Of a DNA stretch of 64,000 bases, positions 50,240 to 61,223 are shown one piece after another; position 1 is the stretch's first letter; every line of letters starts with the position of its first letter. The position numbers and the translations under genes were made by a program. Under the pieces are notes generated by a model. That model was not told the DNA's origin and ran no database searches. It worked only from the letters and a program-made list of their open reading frames with translations. Location of the stretch: the NCBI GenBank assembly GCA_033782935.1, contig JAWQEG010000167.1, positions 2,109,501 to 2,173,500 of the forward strand. Direction: 5' to 3'. Source of the stretch: Petrolisthes cinctipes. Its lineage: Eukaryota; Arthropoda; Malacostraca; Decapoda; Porcellanidae.

Positions 50240-52111
50240 CAAAATATTGAATTCTCGGGTGTTTTGAGCCTGAATTTGAGATATAAACGGGTACAGAAGA
50301 TACATGCACATATTTACTTTGGGCACCTAAAATATCGATTTTTAGCATGTTTTGGGCCTGTATTTATTTTAAAAATTCTCTAACACGGAGTAAGCATGTA
50401 CAGATCGCTTCTGGGTTCCAAAAATATCGAATTTTCGGGTTTTTTGAGCCTGAACTTGAGATATAAACGGGTACAGAAGATGCATGCACATATCGACTTT
50501 GGACACTTAAAATATCGATTTTTAGCATGTTTTGAGCCTATATTTTGAAAACATTCTAGCACTGAGTAGGCATGTACAGATCGCTTTTGAGACCCAAAAA
50601 TATCGAATTTTCGGGTGTTTTGAAGATGAATTTGGGATATAAACGGGTGCAGAAGATGCATACACATATTGACTTTGGGCACCTAAAATATTGATTTTCA
50701 GTATGTTTAGGGCCTGTATCTGAGTAGGCATGTACAGATCGATTCTGGGACCCCAAAATATCGAATTTTCGGGTGTTTTGGGCCTGAATTTGAGATATCG
50801 ACTTTGGTAACCTAAAATTTCGATTTTTAGAATGTTTTGGGCCTATATTTTTAAAATATATTAGCACTGAGTAGGCATTTAAAGATCGCTTCTGGGACCC
50901 CAAAATATTTAATTTTCGGGTGTTTTGAGCCTGAATTTGTGATATAAACGGGTACAGAAGATACATGCACATATTTACTTTGGGCACCTAAAATATCGAT
51001 TTTCAGCATGTTTTGGGCCTGTATTTTGAAAATACTCTTAACACTGAGTAGGCATGTACAGATCGCTTCTGGGACCCCAAAATATTGAATTCTCGGATGT
51101 TTTGAGCCTGAATTTGAGATATAAACTTGTACAGAAGATACATGCACATATTGACTTTGGGTACCTAAAATATCGATTTTCAGCATATTTTGGGCCTGTA
51201 TCTGAGTAGGCATGTACAGATCGCTTCTAGGACCCCAAAATATCGAGTTTTCTGGTGTTTGGAGCCTGCATTTGAGAAATAAACGGGTGCAGAAGATGCA
51301 TACTCATATTGACTTTGGGCACCTAAAATATCGATTTTCAGCATGTTTGGGCCTGTATCTGAGTAGGCATATACAGATCGCTTCTGGGACCCCAAAATAT
51401 CAAATTTTCGTGTGTTTGGAGCCTGAATTTGAGAAATAAACGGGTAGAGAAGATGCATGCACATATCGACTTTTGGGCACCTAAAAGATCGATTTTCAGT
51501 ATGTTTTGGGCCTGTATTTTGAATATACTCTAACACGGAGTAGGCATGTACAGATCGTTTCTGGGACCCCAAAACATCGAATTTTCGGGTTTTTTGGGCC
51601 TGAATTTGAGATATCGACTTTGGGCACCTAAAATATCGATTTTTTGCATGTTTTGTGCCTATATTTTGAAAATATTCTAGCACTGAGTAGGCATGTACAG
51701 ATCGCTTCTGACACCCCAAAATATCGAATTTTCGGGTGTTTTGATCCATAATTTGAGATAAAAACGGGTACAGAAGATACATGCACATATTGACTTTGGG
51801 CACCTAAAAGATCGATTTTCAGCATGTTTTGGGCCTGTATCTGAGTATGCATGTACAGATCGTCTTGGGACCCAAAAATATCGAGTTTTCGTGTGTTTTG
51901 GGCCTGAATTTGAGATATCGACTTTGGGCTCTTAAAATATCGATTTTTAGCATGTTTTGGGCCTGTATTTATTTTAAAAATACTCTAACACGGAGTAAGC
52001 ATGTACAGATCGCTTCTGGGACCCCAAAATATCGAATTTTCGGGTTTTTTGAGCCTGAATTTGAGATATAAACGGGTGCAGAAGATGCATACACATATTG
52101 ACTTTGGGCAC

Positions 52112-52270
52112 CTAAAATATTGATTTTCAGTATGTTTTGGGCCTGTATCTGAGTAGGCATGTACAGATCGATTCTGGGACCCTAAAAAATCGAATTTTCG
52201 GGTGTTTGGAGCCTGAATTTGAGATATAAACGGGTACAGAAGATGCATGCACATATCGACTTTTGTGCAC
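52112..52270 (+). repeat. Short monomer allele lacking 18 bp of half 1 (158/159 bp)
   Basis: Example of the allele marked by GCCTGTATCTGAGTAGG. Relative to the full monomer it lacks 18 bp between GCCTRTA and CTGAGTAGG. This copy is 159 bp because it also has one extra T in CGACTTTTG. The same allele recurs throughout the window (for example 1192-1349, 33211-33369, 61400-61558), so it is one old deletion spread by amplification, not repeated new events. Confidence 0.93.
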
Positions 52271-52623
52271 CTAAAATATCGATTTTGAGCATGTTTTAGG
52301 TCTGTATCTTGAAAATATTCTAACTAGGAGTAGGCATGTACAGATCGCTTCTTGAACCCAAGAATACCGATTTTTCGGGTGTTTTGAGCCTGAATTGGAG
52401 ATATAAACGGGTACAGAAAGTGCATGCACATATCGACTTCGGACACTTAAAATATCGATTTTTAGCATGTTTTGAGTATATATTTTGAAAACATTCTAGC
52501 ACTGAGTAGGCATGTACAGATCGCTTCTGGGACCCCAAAATATCGAATTTTCAGGTGTTTGGAGCCTGAATTTGAGATATAAACGGGTACAGAAGATGCA
52601 TGCACATATCGACTTTTGAGCAC

Positions 52624-52770
52624 CTAAAAGATCGATTTTCAGTATGTTTTGGGCCTGTAATTTGAAAATACTCTAACACCGAGTAGGCATGTACAGTTCG
52701 TTTCTGGGACCCCAAAATATCGAATTTTCGGGTGTTTTGGGTCTGAATTTGAGATATCGACTTTGGGCAC
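52624..52770 (+). repeat. Short monomer allele lacking 29 bp of half 2 (147 bp)
   Basis: Example of the allele marked by GAATTTGAGATATCGACTTT. It lacks the 29 bp that contain AAACGGGTACAGAAGATGCA. Many copies share linked markers: they begin AAAAGATCGATTTTCAGTATG-like (GATC instead of TATC) and carry CTCTAACACGGAGTAGG in half 1. Other examples: 869-1015, 1350-1496, 32260-32406, 61559-61705. It is 147 = 176 - 29 bp. Confidence 0.93.
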
Positions 52771-52772
52771 CT

Positions 52773-52860
52773 AAAATATCGATTTTTAGCATGTTTTGGG
52801 CCTATATTTTGAAAATATTCTAGCACTGAGTAGGCATGTACAGATCGCTTCTGAGACCCC
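52773..52860 (+). repeat. 88-bp half 1 of the monomer
   Basis: First subunit, from AAAATATCGATTTTTAGC to the CCCC before the second AAAATATCGA. Aligned without gaps to half 2 (52861-52948), 59 of 88 positions match by hand count (67%). The best blocks are AAAATATCGA at positions 1-10, GTTTTGGGCC/GTTTTGAGCC at 21-30 and GGCATGTACA/TGCATGCACA at 61-70. The 18-bp deletion of short monomers lies in this half, around positions 34-53. Confidence 0.88.
52805..52817. other. Perfect 13-bp palindrome in half 1
   Basis: TATTTTGAAAATA is a dyad around a central G. It lies in the segment removed by the 18-bp deletion, so it is absent from short monomers. Half 2 has a second dyad, TGCATGCA (52921-52928), which falls within the 29-bp deletion. 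Short dyads are known to be enriched in many centromeric satellites; a role here is inference. Confidence 0.7.
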
Positions 52861-52948
52861 AAAATATCGAATTTTCGGGTGTTTTGAGCCTAAATTTGAG
52901 ATATAAACGGGTACAGAAGATGCATGCACATATTGACTTTGGGCACCT
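52861..52948 (+). repeat. 88-bp half 2 of the monomer
   Basis: Second subunit, exactly 88 bp after half 1 and 88 bp before the next half 1. It differs from half 1 most in positions 31-60, where it carries GAGATATAAACGGGTACAGA. The 29-bp deletion allele removes about positions 43-71, between two ATAT copies (GAGATAT and CACATAT), which suggests loss through short direct repeats. Confidence 0.88.
52896..52912 (+). other. CENP-B-box-like 17-mer in half 2 (degenerate)
   Basis: TTGAGATATAAACGGGT matches the mammalian CENP-B box (YTTCGTTGGAARCGGGA) at 11 of 17 positions and 7 of the 9 core positions, with the right half AAACGGG fully matched and TTCG replaced by TGAG. The 29-bp deletion allele removes it, so box-bearing and box-less monomers are interspersed. 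The match could be chance, and a CENP-B protein may not exist in this organism. Confidence 0.25.
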
Positions 52949-54773
52949 AAAATATCGATTTTTAGCATGTTTTGGGCCTGTATTTTGAAAATACTCTAAC
53001 ACGGAGTAGGCATGTACAGATCGCTTCTGGGACCCCAAAATATTGAATTCTCGGGTGTTTTGAGCCTGAATTTGAGATTTAAACGGGTACAGAAGATACA
53101 TGCACATATTGACTTTGGGCACCTAAAATATCGATTTTCAGCATGTTTTGGGCCTGTACCTGAGTAAGCATGTACAGATCGCTTCTGGGACCCCAAAATA
53201 TTGAGTTTTCTGTTGTTTGAAGCCTGCATTTGAGATATAAACGGGTACAGATGATGCATACTCATATTGACTTTGGGCACCTAAAATATCTATTTTCAGC
53301 ATGTTTGGGCCTGTATCTGAGTAGGCATGTACAGATCCCTTCTGGGACCCCAAAATACCGAATTTTCGTGTGTTTGGAGCCTGAATTTGAGATATAAACG
53401 GGTACAGAAGATGTATGCACATATCGACTTTTGGGCACCTAAAAGATCGATTTTCATTATGTTTTGGGCCTATAATTTGAAAATACTCTAACACGGAGTA
53501 GGCGTGTACAGATCGCTTCTGGGACCCCAAAATATCGAATTTTCGGGTGTTTTGACCATGAATTTGAGATATAAACGGGTACAGAAGATGCATGCACCTA
53601 TTGACTTTGGACACCTAAAATATCGACTTTTAGCATGTTTTGGGCCTGTATTTTGAAAGTACTCTAACACGGAGTAAGCATGTACAGATCGCTTCTGGGA
53701 CCCCGAAATATCGAATTTTCGGGTGTTTTGACCCTGAATTTGAGATATAAACGGGTACAGAAGATGCATGAACATATCGACTTTGGACACTTAAAAATAT
53801 CGATTTTTAGCATGTTTTGAGCCTATATTTTGAAAACATTCTAGCACTGAGTAGGCATGTACAGATCGCTTCTGGGACCCCAAAATATCGAATTTTCGGG
53901 TGTTTGGAGCCTGAATTTGAGATATCGACTTTGGGCACCTAAAATATCGATTTTTAGCATGTTTTAGGCCTATATTTTGAAAATGTTCTAGCACTGTGTA
54001 GGCATGTACAGATCGCATCTGGGACCCCAAAATATCGAATTTTCGGGTGTTTGGAGCCTGAATTTGAGATATAAACGGGTACAGAAAATGCATGCACTTA
54101 CTGACTTTGGACACCTAAAATATCGATTTTCAGCATGTTTTGGGCCTGTATTTTGAAAACACTCAAACACGGAGTAAGCATGTACAGATCGCTTCTGGGA
54201 CCCCCCAAAATCGAAATTTCGGGTTTTTTGAGCCTGAATTTAAGATATATACGGGTACAGAAGATGCATGCACATATCGACTTTTGGGCACCTAAAATAT
54301 CGATTTTGAGCATGTTTTAGGTCTGTATCTTGAAAACATTCTAACTAGGAGTAGGCATGTACAGATCGCTTCTAGGACCCAAAAATACCGAATTTTCAGG
54401 TGTTTTGAGCCTGAATTTGAGATATAAACGGGTACAGAAGATACATGCACATATTGACTTTGGGCACCTAAAATATCGATTTTCAGCATATTTTGGGCCT
54501 GTATCTGAGTAGGCATGTACAGATCGCTTCTGGGACCACAAAATATTGAGTTTTCTGGTGTTTGGAGCCTGCATTTGAGATATAAACGGGTTCAGAAGAT
54601 GCATGCACATATCGACTTTTGGGCATTAAAAAGATCGATTTTCAGTATATTTTGGGCCTGCATTTTGAAAATACTCTAACACGGACTAGGCATGTTCAGA
54701 TCGTTTCTGGGACCCCAAAATATCGAATTTTCGGGTGTTTTGGGCCTGAATTTGAGATATCGACTTTGGGCAT

Positions 54774-57757
54774 CTAAAATATCGATTTGTAGCATGTTTT
54801 GGGCCTATATTTTGAAAATATTCTAGCACTGAGTAGGCATGTACAGATCGCTTCTGAGACCCCAAAATATCGAATTTTCGGGTGTTTTGAGCCTAAATTT
54901 GAGATATAAACGGGTACAGAAGATGCATGCACATATTGACTTTGGGCACCTAAAATATCGATTTTTAGCATGTTTTGGGCCTGTATTTTGAAAATACTCT
55001 AACACGGAGTAGGCATGTACAGATCGCTTCTGGGACACCAAAATATTGAATTCTCGGGTGTTTTGAGCCTGAATTTGAGATTTAAACGGGTACAGAAGAT
55101 ACATGCACATATTGACTTTGGGCACCTAAAATATCGATTTTCAGCATGTTTTGGGCCTGTATCTGAGTAAGTATGTACAGATCGCTTCTGGGACCCCAAA
55201 ATATTGAGTTTTCTGGGGTTTGGAGCCTGCATTTGAGATATAAACGGGTACAGATGATGCATACTCATATTGACTTTGGGCACCTAAAATATCGATTTTC
55301 AGCATGTTTGGGCCTGTATCTGAGTAGGCATGTACAGATCCCTTCTGGGACCCCAAAATACCGAATTTTCGTGTGTTTGGAGCCTGAATTTGAGATATAA
55401 ACGGGTACAGAAGATTCATGCACATATCGACTTTTGGGCACCTAAAAGATCGATTTTCATTATGTTTTGGGCCTGTAATTTGAAAATACTCTAACACGGA
55501 GTAGGCGTGTACAGATCGCTTCTGGGACCCCAAAATATCGAATTTTCGTGTGTTTTGGGCCTAAATTTGAGATATCGACTTTGGGCACCTAAAATTTCGA
55601 TTTATAGCATTTTTTGAGCATATATTTTGAAAATATTCTAGCACTGAGTAGGCATGTACAGATCGCTTCTGGGACTCCAAAATATCGAATTTTCGGGTGT
55701 TTTGACCATGAATTTGAGATATAAACGGGTACAGAAGATGCATGCACCTATTGACTTTGGACACCTAAAATATCGACTTTTAGCATGTTTTGGGCCTGTA
55801 TTTTGAAAGTACTCTAACACGGAGTAAGCATGTACAGATCGCTTCTGGGACCCCAAAATATCGAATTTTCGGGTGTTTTGAGCCTGAATTTGAGATATAA
55901 ACGGGTACAGAAGATGCATGAACATATCGACTTTGGACACTTAAAAATATCGATTTTTAGCATGTTTTGAGCCTATATTTTGAAAACATTTTAGCACTGA
56001 GTAGGCATGTACAGATCGCTTCTGGGACCCCAAAATATCGAATTTGCGGGTGTTTGGAGCCTGAATTTGAGATATCGACTTTGGGCACCTAAAATATCGA
56101 TTTTTAGCATGTTTTAGGCCTATATTTTGAAAATGTTCTAGCACTGAGTAGGCATGTACAGATCGCTTCTGGGACTCCAAAATATCGAATTTTCGGGTGT
56201 TGGGAGCCTGAATTTGAGATATAAACGGGTACAGAAAATGCATGCACTTACTGACTTTGGACACCTAAAATATCGATTTTCAGCATGTTTTGGGCCTGTA
56301 TTTTGAAAACACTCAAACACGGAGTAAGCATGTACAGATCGCTTCTGGGACCCCAAAAAATCGAAATTTCGGGTTTTTTGAGCCTGAATTTAAGATATAT
56401 ACGGGTACAGAAGATGCATGCACATATCGACTTTTGGGCACCTAAAATATCGATTTTGAGCATGTTTTAGGTCTGTATCTTGAAAACATTCTAACTAGGA
56501 GTAGGCATGTACAGATCGCTTCTAGGACCCAAAAATATCGAATTTTCGGGTGTTTTGAGCCTGAATTTGAGATATAAACGGGTACAGAAGGTGCATGCAC
56601 ATATCGACTTTGGACACTTAAAATATCGATTTTTAGCATGTTTTGAGTCTATATTTTGAAAACATTCTAGCACTAAGTAGGCATGTACAGATCGCTTCTG
56701 GGAACCAAAAATATCGAATTTTCGGGTGTTTTGAGGTTGCATTTGGGATATAAACGGGTGCAGAAGATGCATACACATATTGAATTTAGGCACCTACAAG
56801 ATCGATTTTCAGTATATTTTGGGCCTGTATTTTGAAAATACTCTAACACGAAGTAAGCATGTACAGATTGCTTCTGGGACCCCAAAATATCGAATTTTCG
56901 AGTGTTTTGGGCCTAAATTTGAGATATCGACTTTGGGCACCTAAAATATCGATTTTTAGCATGTTTTGGGCCTATATTTTTAAAATATTCTAGCACTGAG
57001 TAGGCATGTACAGATGGCTTCTGGGACACCAAAATATTGAATTTTCGGGTGTTTTGAGCCTGAATTTGAGATATAAACGGGTACAGAAGATTCATGCACA
57101 TATTGATTTTGGGCACCTAAAATATCGATTTTCAGCATGTTTTGGGCCTGTATCTGAGTAAGCATGTACAGATCGATTCTGGGACCCCAAAATATCGAAT
57201 TTTCGGGTGTTTTGAGCCTGAATTTGAGATATAAACGGGTACAGAAGATGCATGAACATATCGACTTTGGACACTTAAAAATTTCGATTTTTAGCATGTT
57301 TTGAGCCTATATTTTGAAAACATTCTAGCACTGAGTAGGCATTAACAGATCGCATCTGGGACCCTAAAATATTGAATTCTCGGGTGTTTTGAGTCAGAAT
57401 TTGAGATATAAACGGGTACAGAAGATACATGCACATATTGACTTTGGGCACCTAAAATATCGATTTTCAGCATATTTTGGGCCTGTATCTGAGTAGGCAT
57501 GTACAGATCGCTTCTGGGACCACAAAATATTGAGTTTTCTGGTGTTTGGAGCCTGCATTTGAGATATAAACGGGTTCAGAAGATGCATGCACATATCGAC
57601 TTTTGGGCATTAAAAAGATCGATTTTCAGTATGTTTTGGGCCTGTATTTTGAAAATACTCTAACACGGACTAGGCATGTTCAGATCGTTTCTGGGACCCC
57701 AAAATATCGAATTTTCGGGTGTTTTGGGCCTGAATTTGAGATATCGACTTTGGGCAC
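54774..57757 (+). repeat. 18-mer higher-order repeat, unit 1 (2,984 bp)
   Basis: Same length and monomer order as 57758-60741. Differences noticed are scattered single bases, for example CATCTAAAAT at the start against CACCTAAAAT, and GATTGATTTTGGG-like ATTGATTTTGGGC near 57102 against ATTGACTTTGGGC. It shares the private markers GATTTGTAGCATG, CGATTTATAGCATTTTTTG and GGCATTAACAGATCGC. Confidence 0.92.
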
Positions 57758-60741
57758 CTAAAATATCGATTTGTAGCATGTTTTGGGCCTATATTTTGAA
57801 AATATTCTAGCACTGAGTAGGCATGTACAGATCGCTTCTGAGACCCCAAAATATCGAATTTTCGGGTGTTTTGAGCCTAAATTTGAGATATAAACGGGTA
57901 CAGAAGATGCATGCACATATTGACTTTGGGCACCTAAAATATCGATTTTTAGCATGTTTTGGGCCTGTATTTTGAAAATACTCTAACACGGAGTAGGCAT
58001 GTACAGATCGCTTCTGGGACACCAAAATATTGAATTCTCGGGTGTTTTGAGCCTGAATTTGAGATTTAAACGGGTACAGATGATACATGCACATATTGAC
58101 TTTGGGCACCTAAAATATCGATTTTCAGCATGTTTTGGGCCTGTATCTGAGAAAGTATGTACAGATCGCTTCTGGGACCCCAAAATATTGCGTTTTCTGG
58201 GGTTTGGAGCCTGCATTTGAGATATAAACGGGTACAGATGATGCATACTCATATTGACTTTGGGCACCTAAAATATCGATTTTCAGCATGTTTGGGCCTG
58301 TATCTGAGTAGGCATGTACAGATCCCTTCTGGGACCCCAAAATACCGAATTTTCGTGTGTTTGGAGCCTGAATTTGAGACATAAACGGGTACAGAAGATG
58401 CATGCACATATCGACTTTTGGGCACCTAAAAGATCGATTTTCATTATGTTTTGGGCCTGTAATTTGAAAATACTCTAACACGGAGTAGGCGTGTACAGAT
58501 CGCTTCTGGGACCCCAAAATATCGAATTTTCGTGTGTTTTGGGCCTAAATTTGCGATATCGACTTTGGGCACCTAAAATTTCGATTTATAGCATTTTTTG
58601 AGCATATATTTTGAAAATATTCTAGCACTGAGTAGGCATGTACAGATCGCTTCTGGGACTCCAAAATATATAAATTTTCGGGTGTTTTGACCATGAATTT
58701 GAGATATAAACGGGTACAGAAGATGCATGCACCTATTGACTTTGGACACCTAAAATATCGACTTTTAGCATGTTTTGGGCCTGTATTTTGAAAGTACTCT
58801 AACACGGAGTAAGCATGTACAGATCGCTTCTGGGACCCCAAAATATCGAATTTTCGGGTGTTTTGAGCCTGAATTTGAGATATAAACGGGTACAGAAGAT
58901 GCATGAACATATCGACTTTGGACACTTAAAAATATCGATTTTTAGCATGTTTTGAGCCTATATTTTGAAAACATTCTAGCACTGAGTAGGCATGTACAGA
59001 TCGCTTCAGGGACCCCAAAATATCGAATTTGCGGGTGTTTGGAGCCTGAATTTGAGATATCGACTTTGGGCACCTAAAATATCGATTTTTAGCATGTTTT
59101 AGGCCTATATTTTGAAAATGTTCTAGCACTGAGTAGGCATGTACAGATCGCTTCTGGGACTCCAAAATATCGAATTTTCGGGTGTTGGGAGCCTGAATTT
59201 GAGATATAAACGGGTACAGAAAATGCATGCACTTACTGACTTTGGACACCTAAAATATCGATTTTCATCATGTTTTGGGCCTGTATTTTGAAAACACTCA
59301 AACACGGAGTAAGCATGTACAGATCGCTTCTGGGACCCCAAAAAATCGAAATTTCGGGTTTTTTGAGCCTGAATTTAAGATATATACGGGTACAGAAGAT
59401 GCATGCACATATCGACTTTTGGGCACCTAAAATATCGATTTTGAGCATGTTTTAGGTCTGTATCTTGAAAACATTCTAACTAGGAGTAGGCATGTACAGA
59501 TCGCTTCTAGGACCCAAAAATATCGAATTTTCGGGTGTTTTGAGCCTGAATTTGAGATATAAACGGGTACAGAAGGTGCATGCACATATCGACTTTGGAC
59601 ACTTAAAATATCGATTTTTAGCATGTTTTGAGTCTATATTTTGAAAACATTCGAGCACTAAGTAGGCATGTACAGATCGCTTCTGGGAACCAAAAATATC
59701 GAATTTTCGGGTGTTTTGAGGTTGCATTTGGGATATAAACGGGTGCAGAAGATGCATACACATATTGACTTTAGGCACCTACAAGATCGATTTTCAGTAT
59801 ATTTTGGGCCTGTATTTTGAAAATACTCTAACACGAAGTAAGCATGTACAGATTGCTTCTGGGACCCCTAAATATCGAATTTTCGAGTGTTTTGGGCCTA
59901 ATTTGAGATATCGACTTTGGGCACCTATAATATCGATTTTTAGCATGTTTTGGGCCTATATTTTTAAAATATTCTAGCACTGAGTAGGTATGTACAGATG
60001 GCTTCTGGGACACCAAAATATTGAATTTTCGGGAGTTTGGAGCCTGAATTTGAGATATAAACGGGTACAGAAGATTCATGCACATATTGACTTTGGGCAC
60101 CTAAAATATCGATTTTCAGCATGTTTTGGGCCTGTATGTGAGTAAGCATGTACAGATCGCTTCTGGGACCCCAAAATATCGAATTTTCGGGTATTTTGAG
60201 CCTGAATTTGAGATATAAACGGGTACAGAAGATGCATGAACATATCGACTTTGGACACTTAAAAAATTCGATTTTTAGCATGTTTTGAGCCTATATTTTG
60301 AAAACATTCTAGCACTGAGTAGGCATTAACAGATCGCTTCTGGGACCCTAAAATATTGAATTCTCGGGTGTTTTGAGCCTGAATTTGAGATATAAACGGG
60401 TACAGAAGATACATGCACATATTGACTTTGGGCACCTAAAATATCGATTTTCAGCATATTTTGGGCCTGTATATGAGTAGGCATGTACAGATCGCTTCTG
60501 GGACCACAAAATATTGAGTTTTCTGGTGTTTGGAGCCTGCATTTGAGATATAAACGGGTTCAGAAGATGCATGCACATATCGACTTTTGGGCATTAAAAA
60601 GATCGATTTTCAATATGTTTTGGGCCTGTATTTTGAAAATACTCTAACACGGAGTAGGCATGTACAGATCGTTTCTGGGACCCCAAAATATCGAATTTTC
60701 GGGTGTTTTGGGCCTGAATTTGAGATATCGACTTTGGGCAC
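57758..60741 (+). repeat. 18-mer higher-order repeat, unit 2 (2,984 bp, reference)
   Basis: Monomer starts: 57758, 57934, 58110, 58268, 58426, 58573, 58750, 58926, 59074, 59250, 59427, 59603, 59779, 59925, 60101, 60259, 60436, 60594. Lengths run 176, 176, 158, 158, 147, 177, 176, 148, 176, 177, 176, 176, 146, 176, 158, 177, 158, 148 (the last two depend on placing one boundary). The trimer order short-147-full is still recognisable within it. Confidence 0.92.
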
Positions 60742-61223
60742 CTAAAATATCGATTTGTAGCATGTTTTGGGCCTATATTTTGAAAATATTCTAGCACTGA
60801 GTAGGCATGTACAGATCGCTTCTGAGACCCCAAAATATCGAATTTTCGGGTGTTTTGAGCCTGAATTTGAGATATAAACGGGTACAGAAGATACATGCAC
60901 ATATTGACTTTGGGCACCTAAAATATCGATTTTCAGCATATTTTGGGCCTGTATATGAGTAGGCATGTACAGATCGCTTCTGGGACCACAAAATATTGAG
61001 TTTTCTGGTGTTTGGAGCCTGCATTTGAGATATAAACGGGTTCAGAAGATGCATGCACATATCGACTTTTGGGCACCTAAAAGATCGATTTTCATTATGT
61101 TTTGGGCCTGTATTTTGAAAATACTCTAACACGAAGTAAGCATGTACAGATTGCTTCTGGGACCCCAAAATATCGAATTTTCGAGTGTTTTGGGCCTAAA
61201 TTTGAGATATCGACTTTGGGCAC
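60742..61223 (+). repeat. Recombinant partial unit linking the 18-mer and 7-mer domains
   Basis: Starts as monomer 1 of the 18-mer (GATTTGTAGCATG) but its second half is that of monomer 16 (GATACATGCACATATTG). It continues with monomer 17 (GTATATGAGTAGG, TTGAGTTTTCTGG), then a hybrid beginning AAAAGATCGATTTTCATT and ending like monomer 13 (CACGAAGTAAGC, CGAGTGTTTTGGGCC). About 15 monomers were skipped. Confidence 0.85.

Larger units (their letters stand above)
50240..52770 (+). repeat. Mixed monomers before the 18-mer domain
   Basis: Full-length and short monomers with no stable long period. A 5-bp expansion, GTATTTATTTTAAAAAT, marks two monomers (near 50361 and 51970) and one has a private CTCTTAACACTGAG near 51037. 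The order seen at 52271-52770 (CTAACTAGGAG, GCACTGAG, then AAAAGATCG 147-mer) leads directly into the next domain. Confidence 0.8.
52771..52946 (+). repeat. Reference full-length monomer, 176 bp
   Basis: A clean full-length copy used here as the phase reference. It starts at CTAAAATATCGA and ends just before the next CTAAAATATCGA at 52947. GC is 66 of 176 (37.5%) by hand count. It carries both segments that are deleted in the shorter alleles: the TATTTTGAAAATATTCTAGC stretch in half 1 and the ATAAACGGGTACAGAAGATG stretch in half 2. Most long monomers are 176 or 177 bp. The length is close to a nucleosome repeat, as in many centromeric satellites of other organisms. Confidence 0.95.
52771..54773 (+). 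repeat. Shortened unit of the 18-mer repeat (2,003 bp)
   Basis: Begins like the following 2,984-bp units and carries many of their monomers in order (GAGATTTAAACGGG near 53075, GCATGTTTGGGCC near 53300, GAAAGTACTC near 53655, ACTTACTGACTTTGG near 54095). It lacks about 980 bp that the later units have between their monomers 11 and 17. It is an earlier or reduced form. Confidence 0.83.

Noticed and set aside
51180..51803. Minus-strand frame of 207 codons resembling a repetitive protein
   Set aside because: Its repeats are the three-frame translations of the 176-bp monomer; protein repeat length would have to be 176/3, which is not whole.
52896..52912. Calling a true CENP-B box
   Set aside because: The left core TTCG is missing (TGAG instead) and the flank TTGG is not matched, so only a resemblance is reported.
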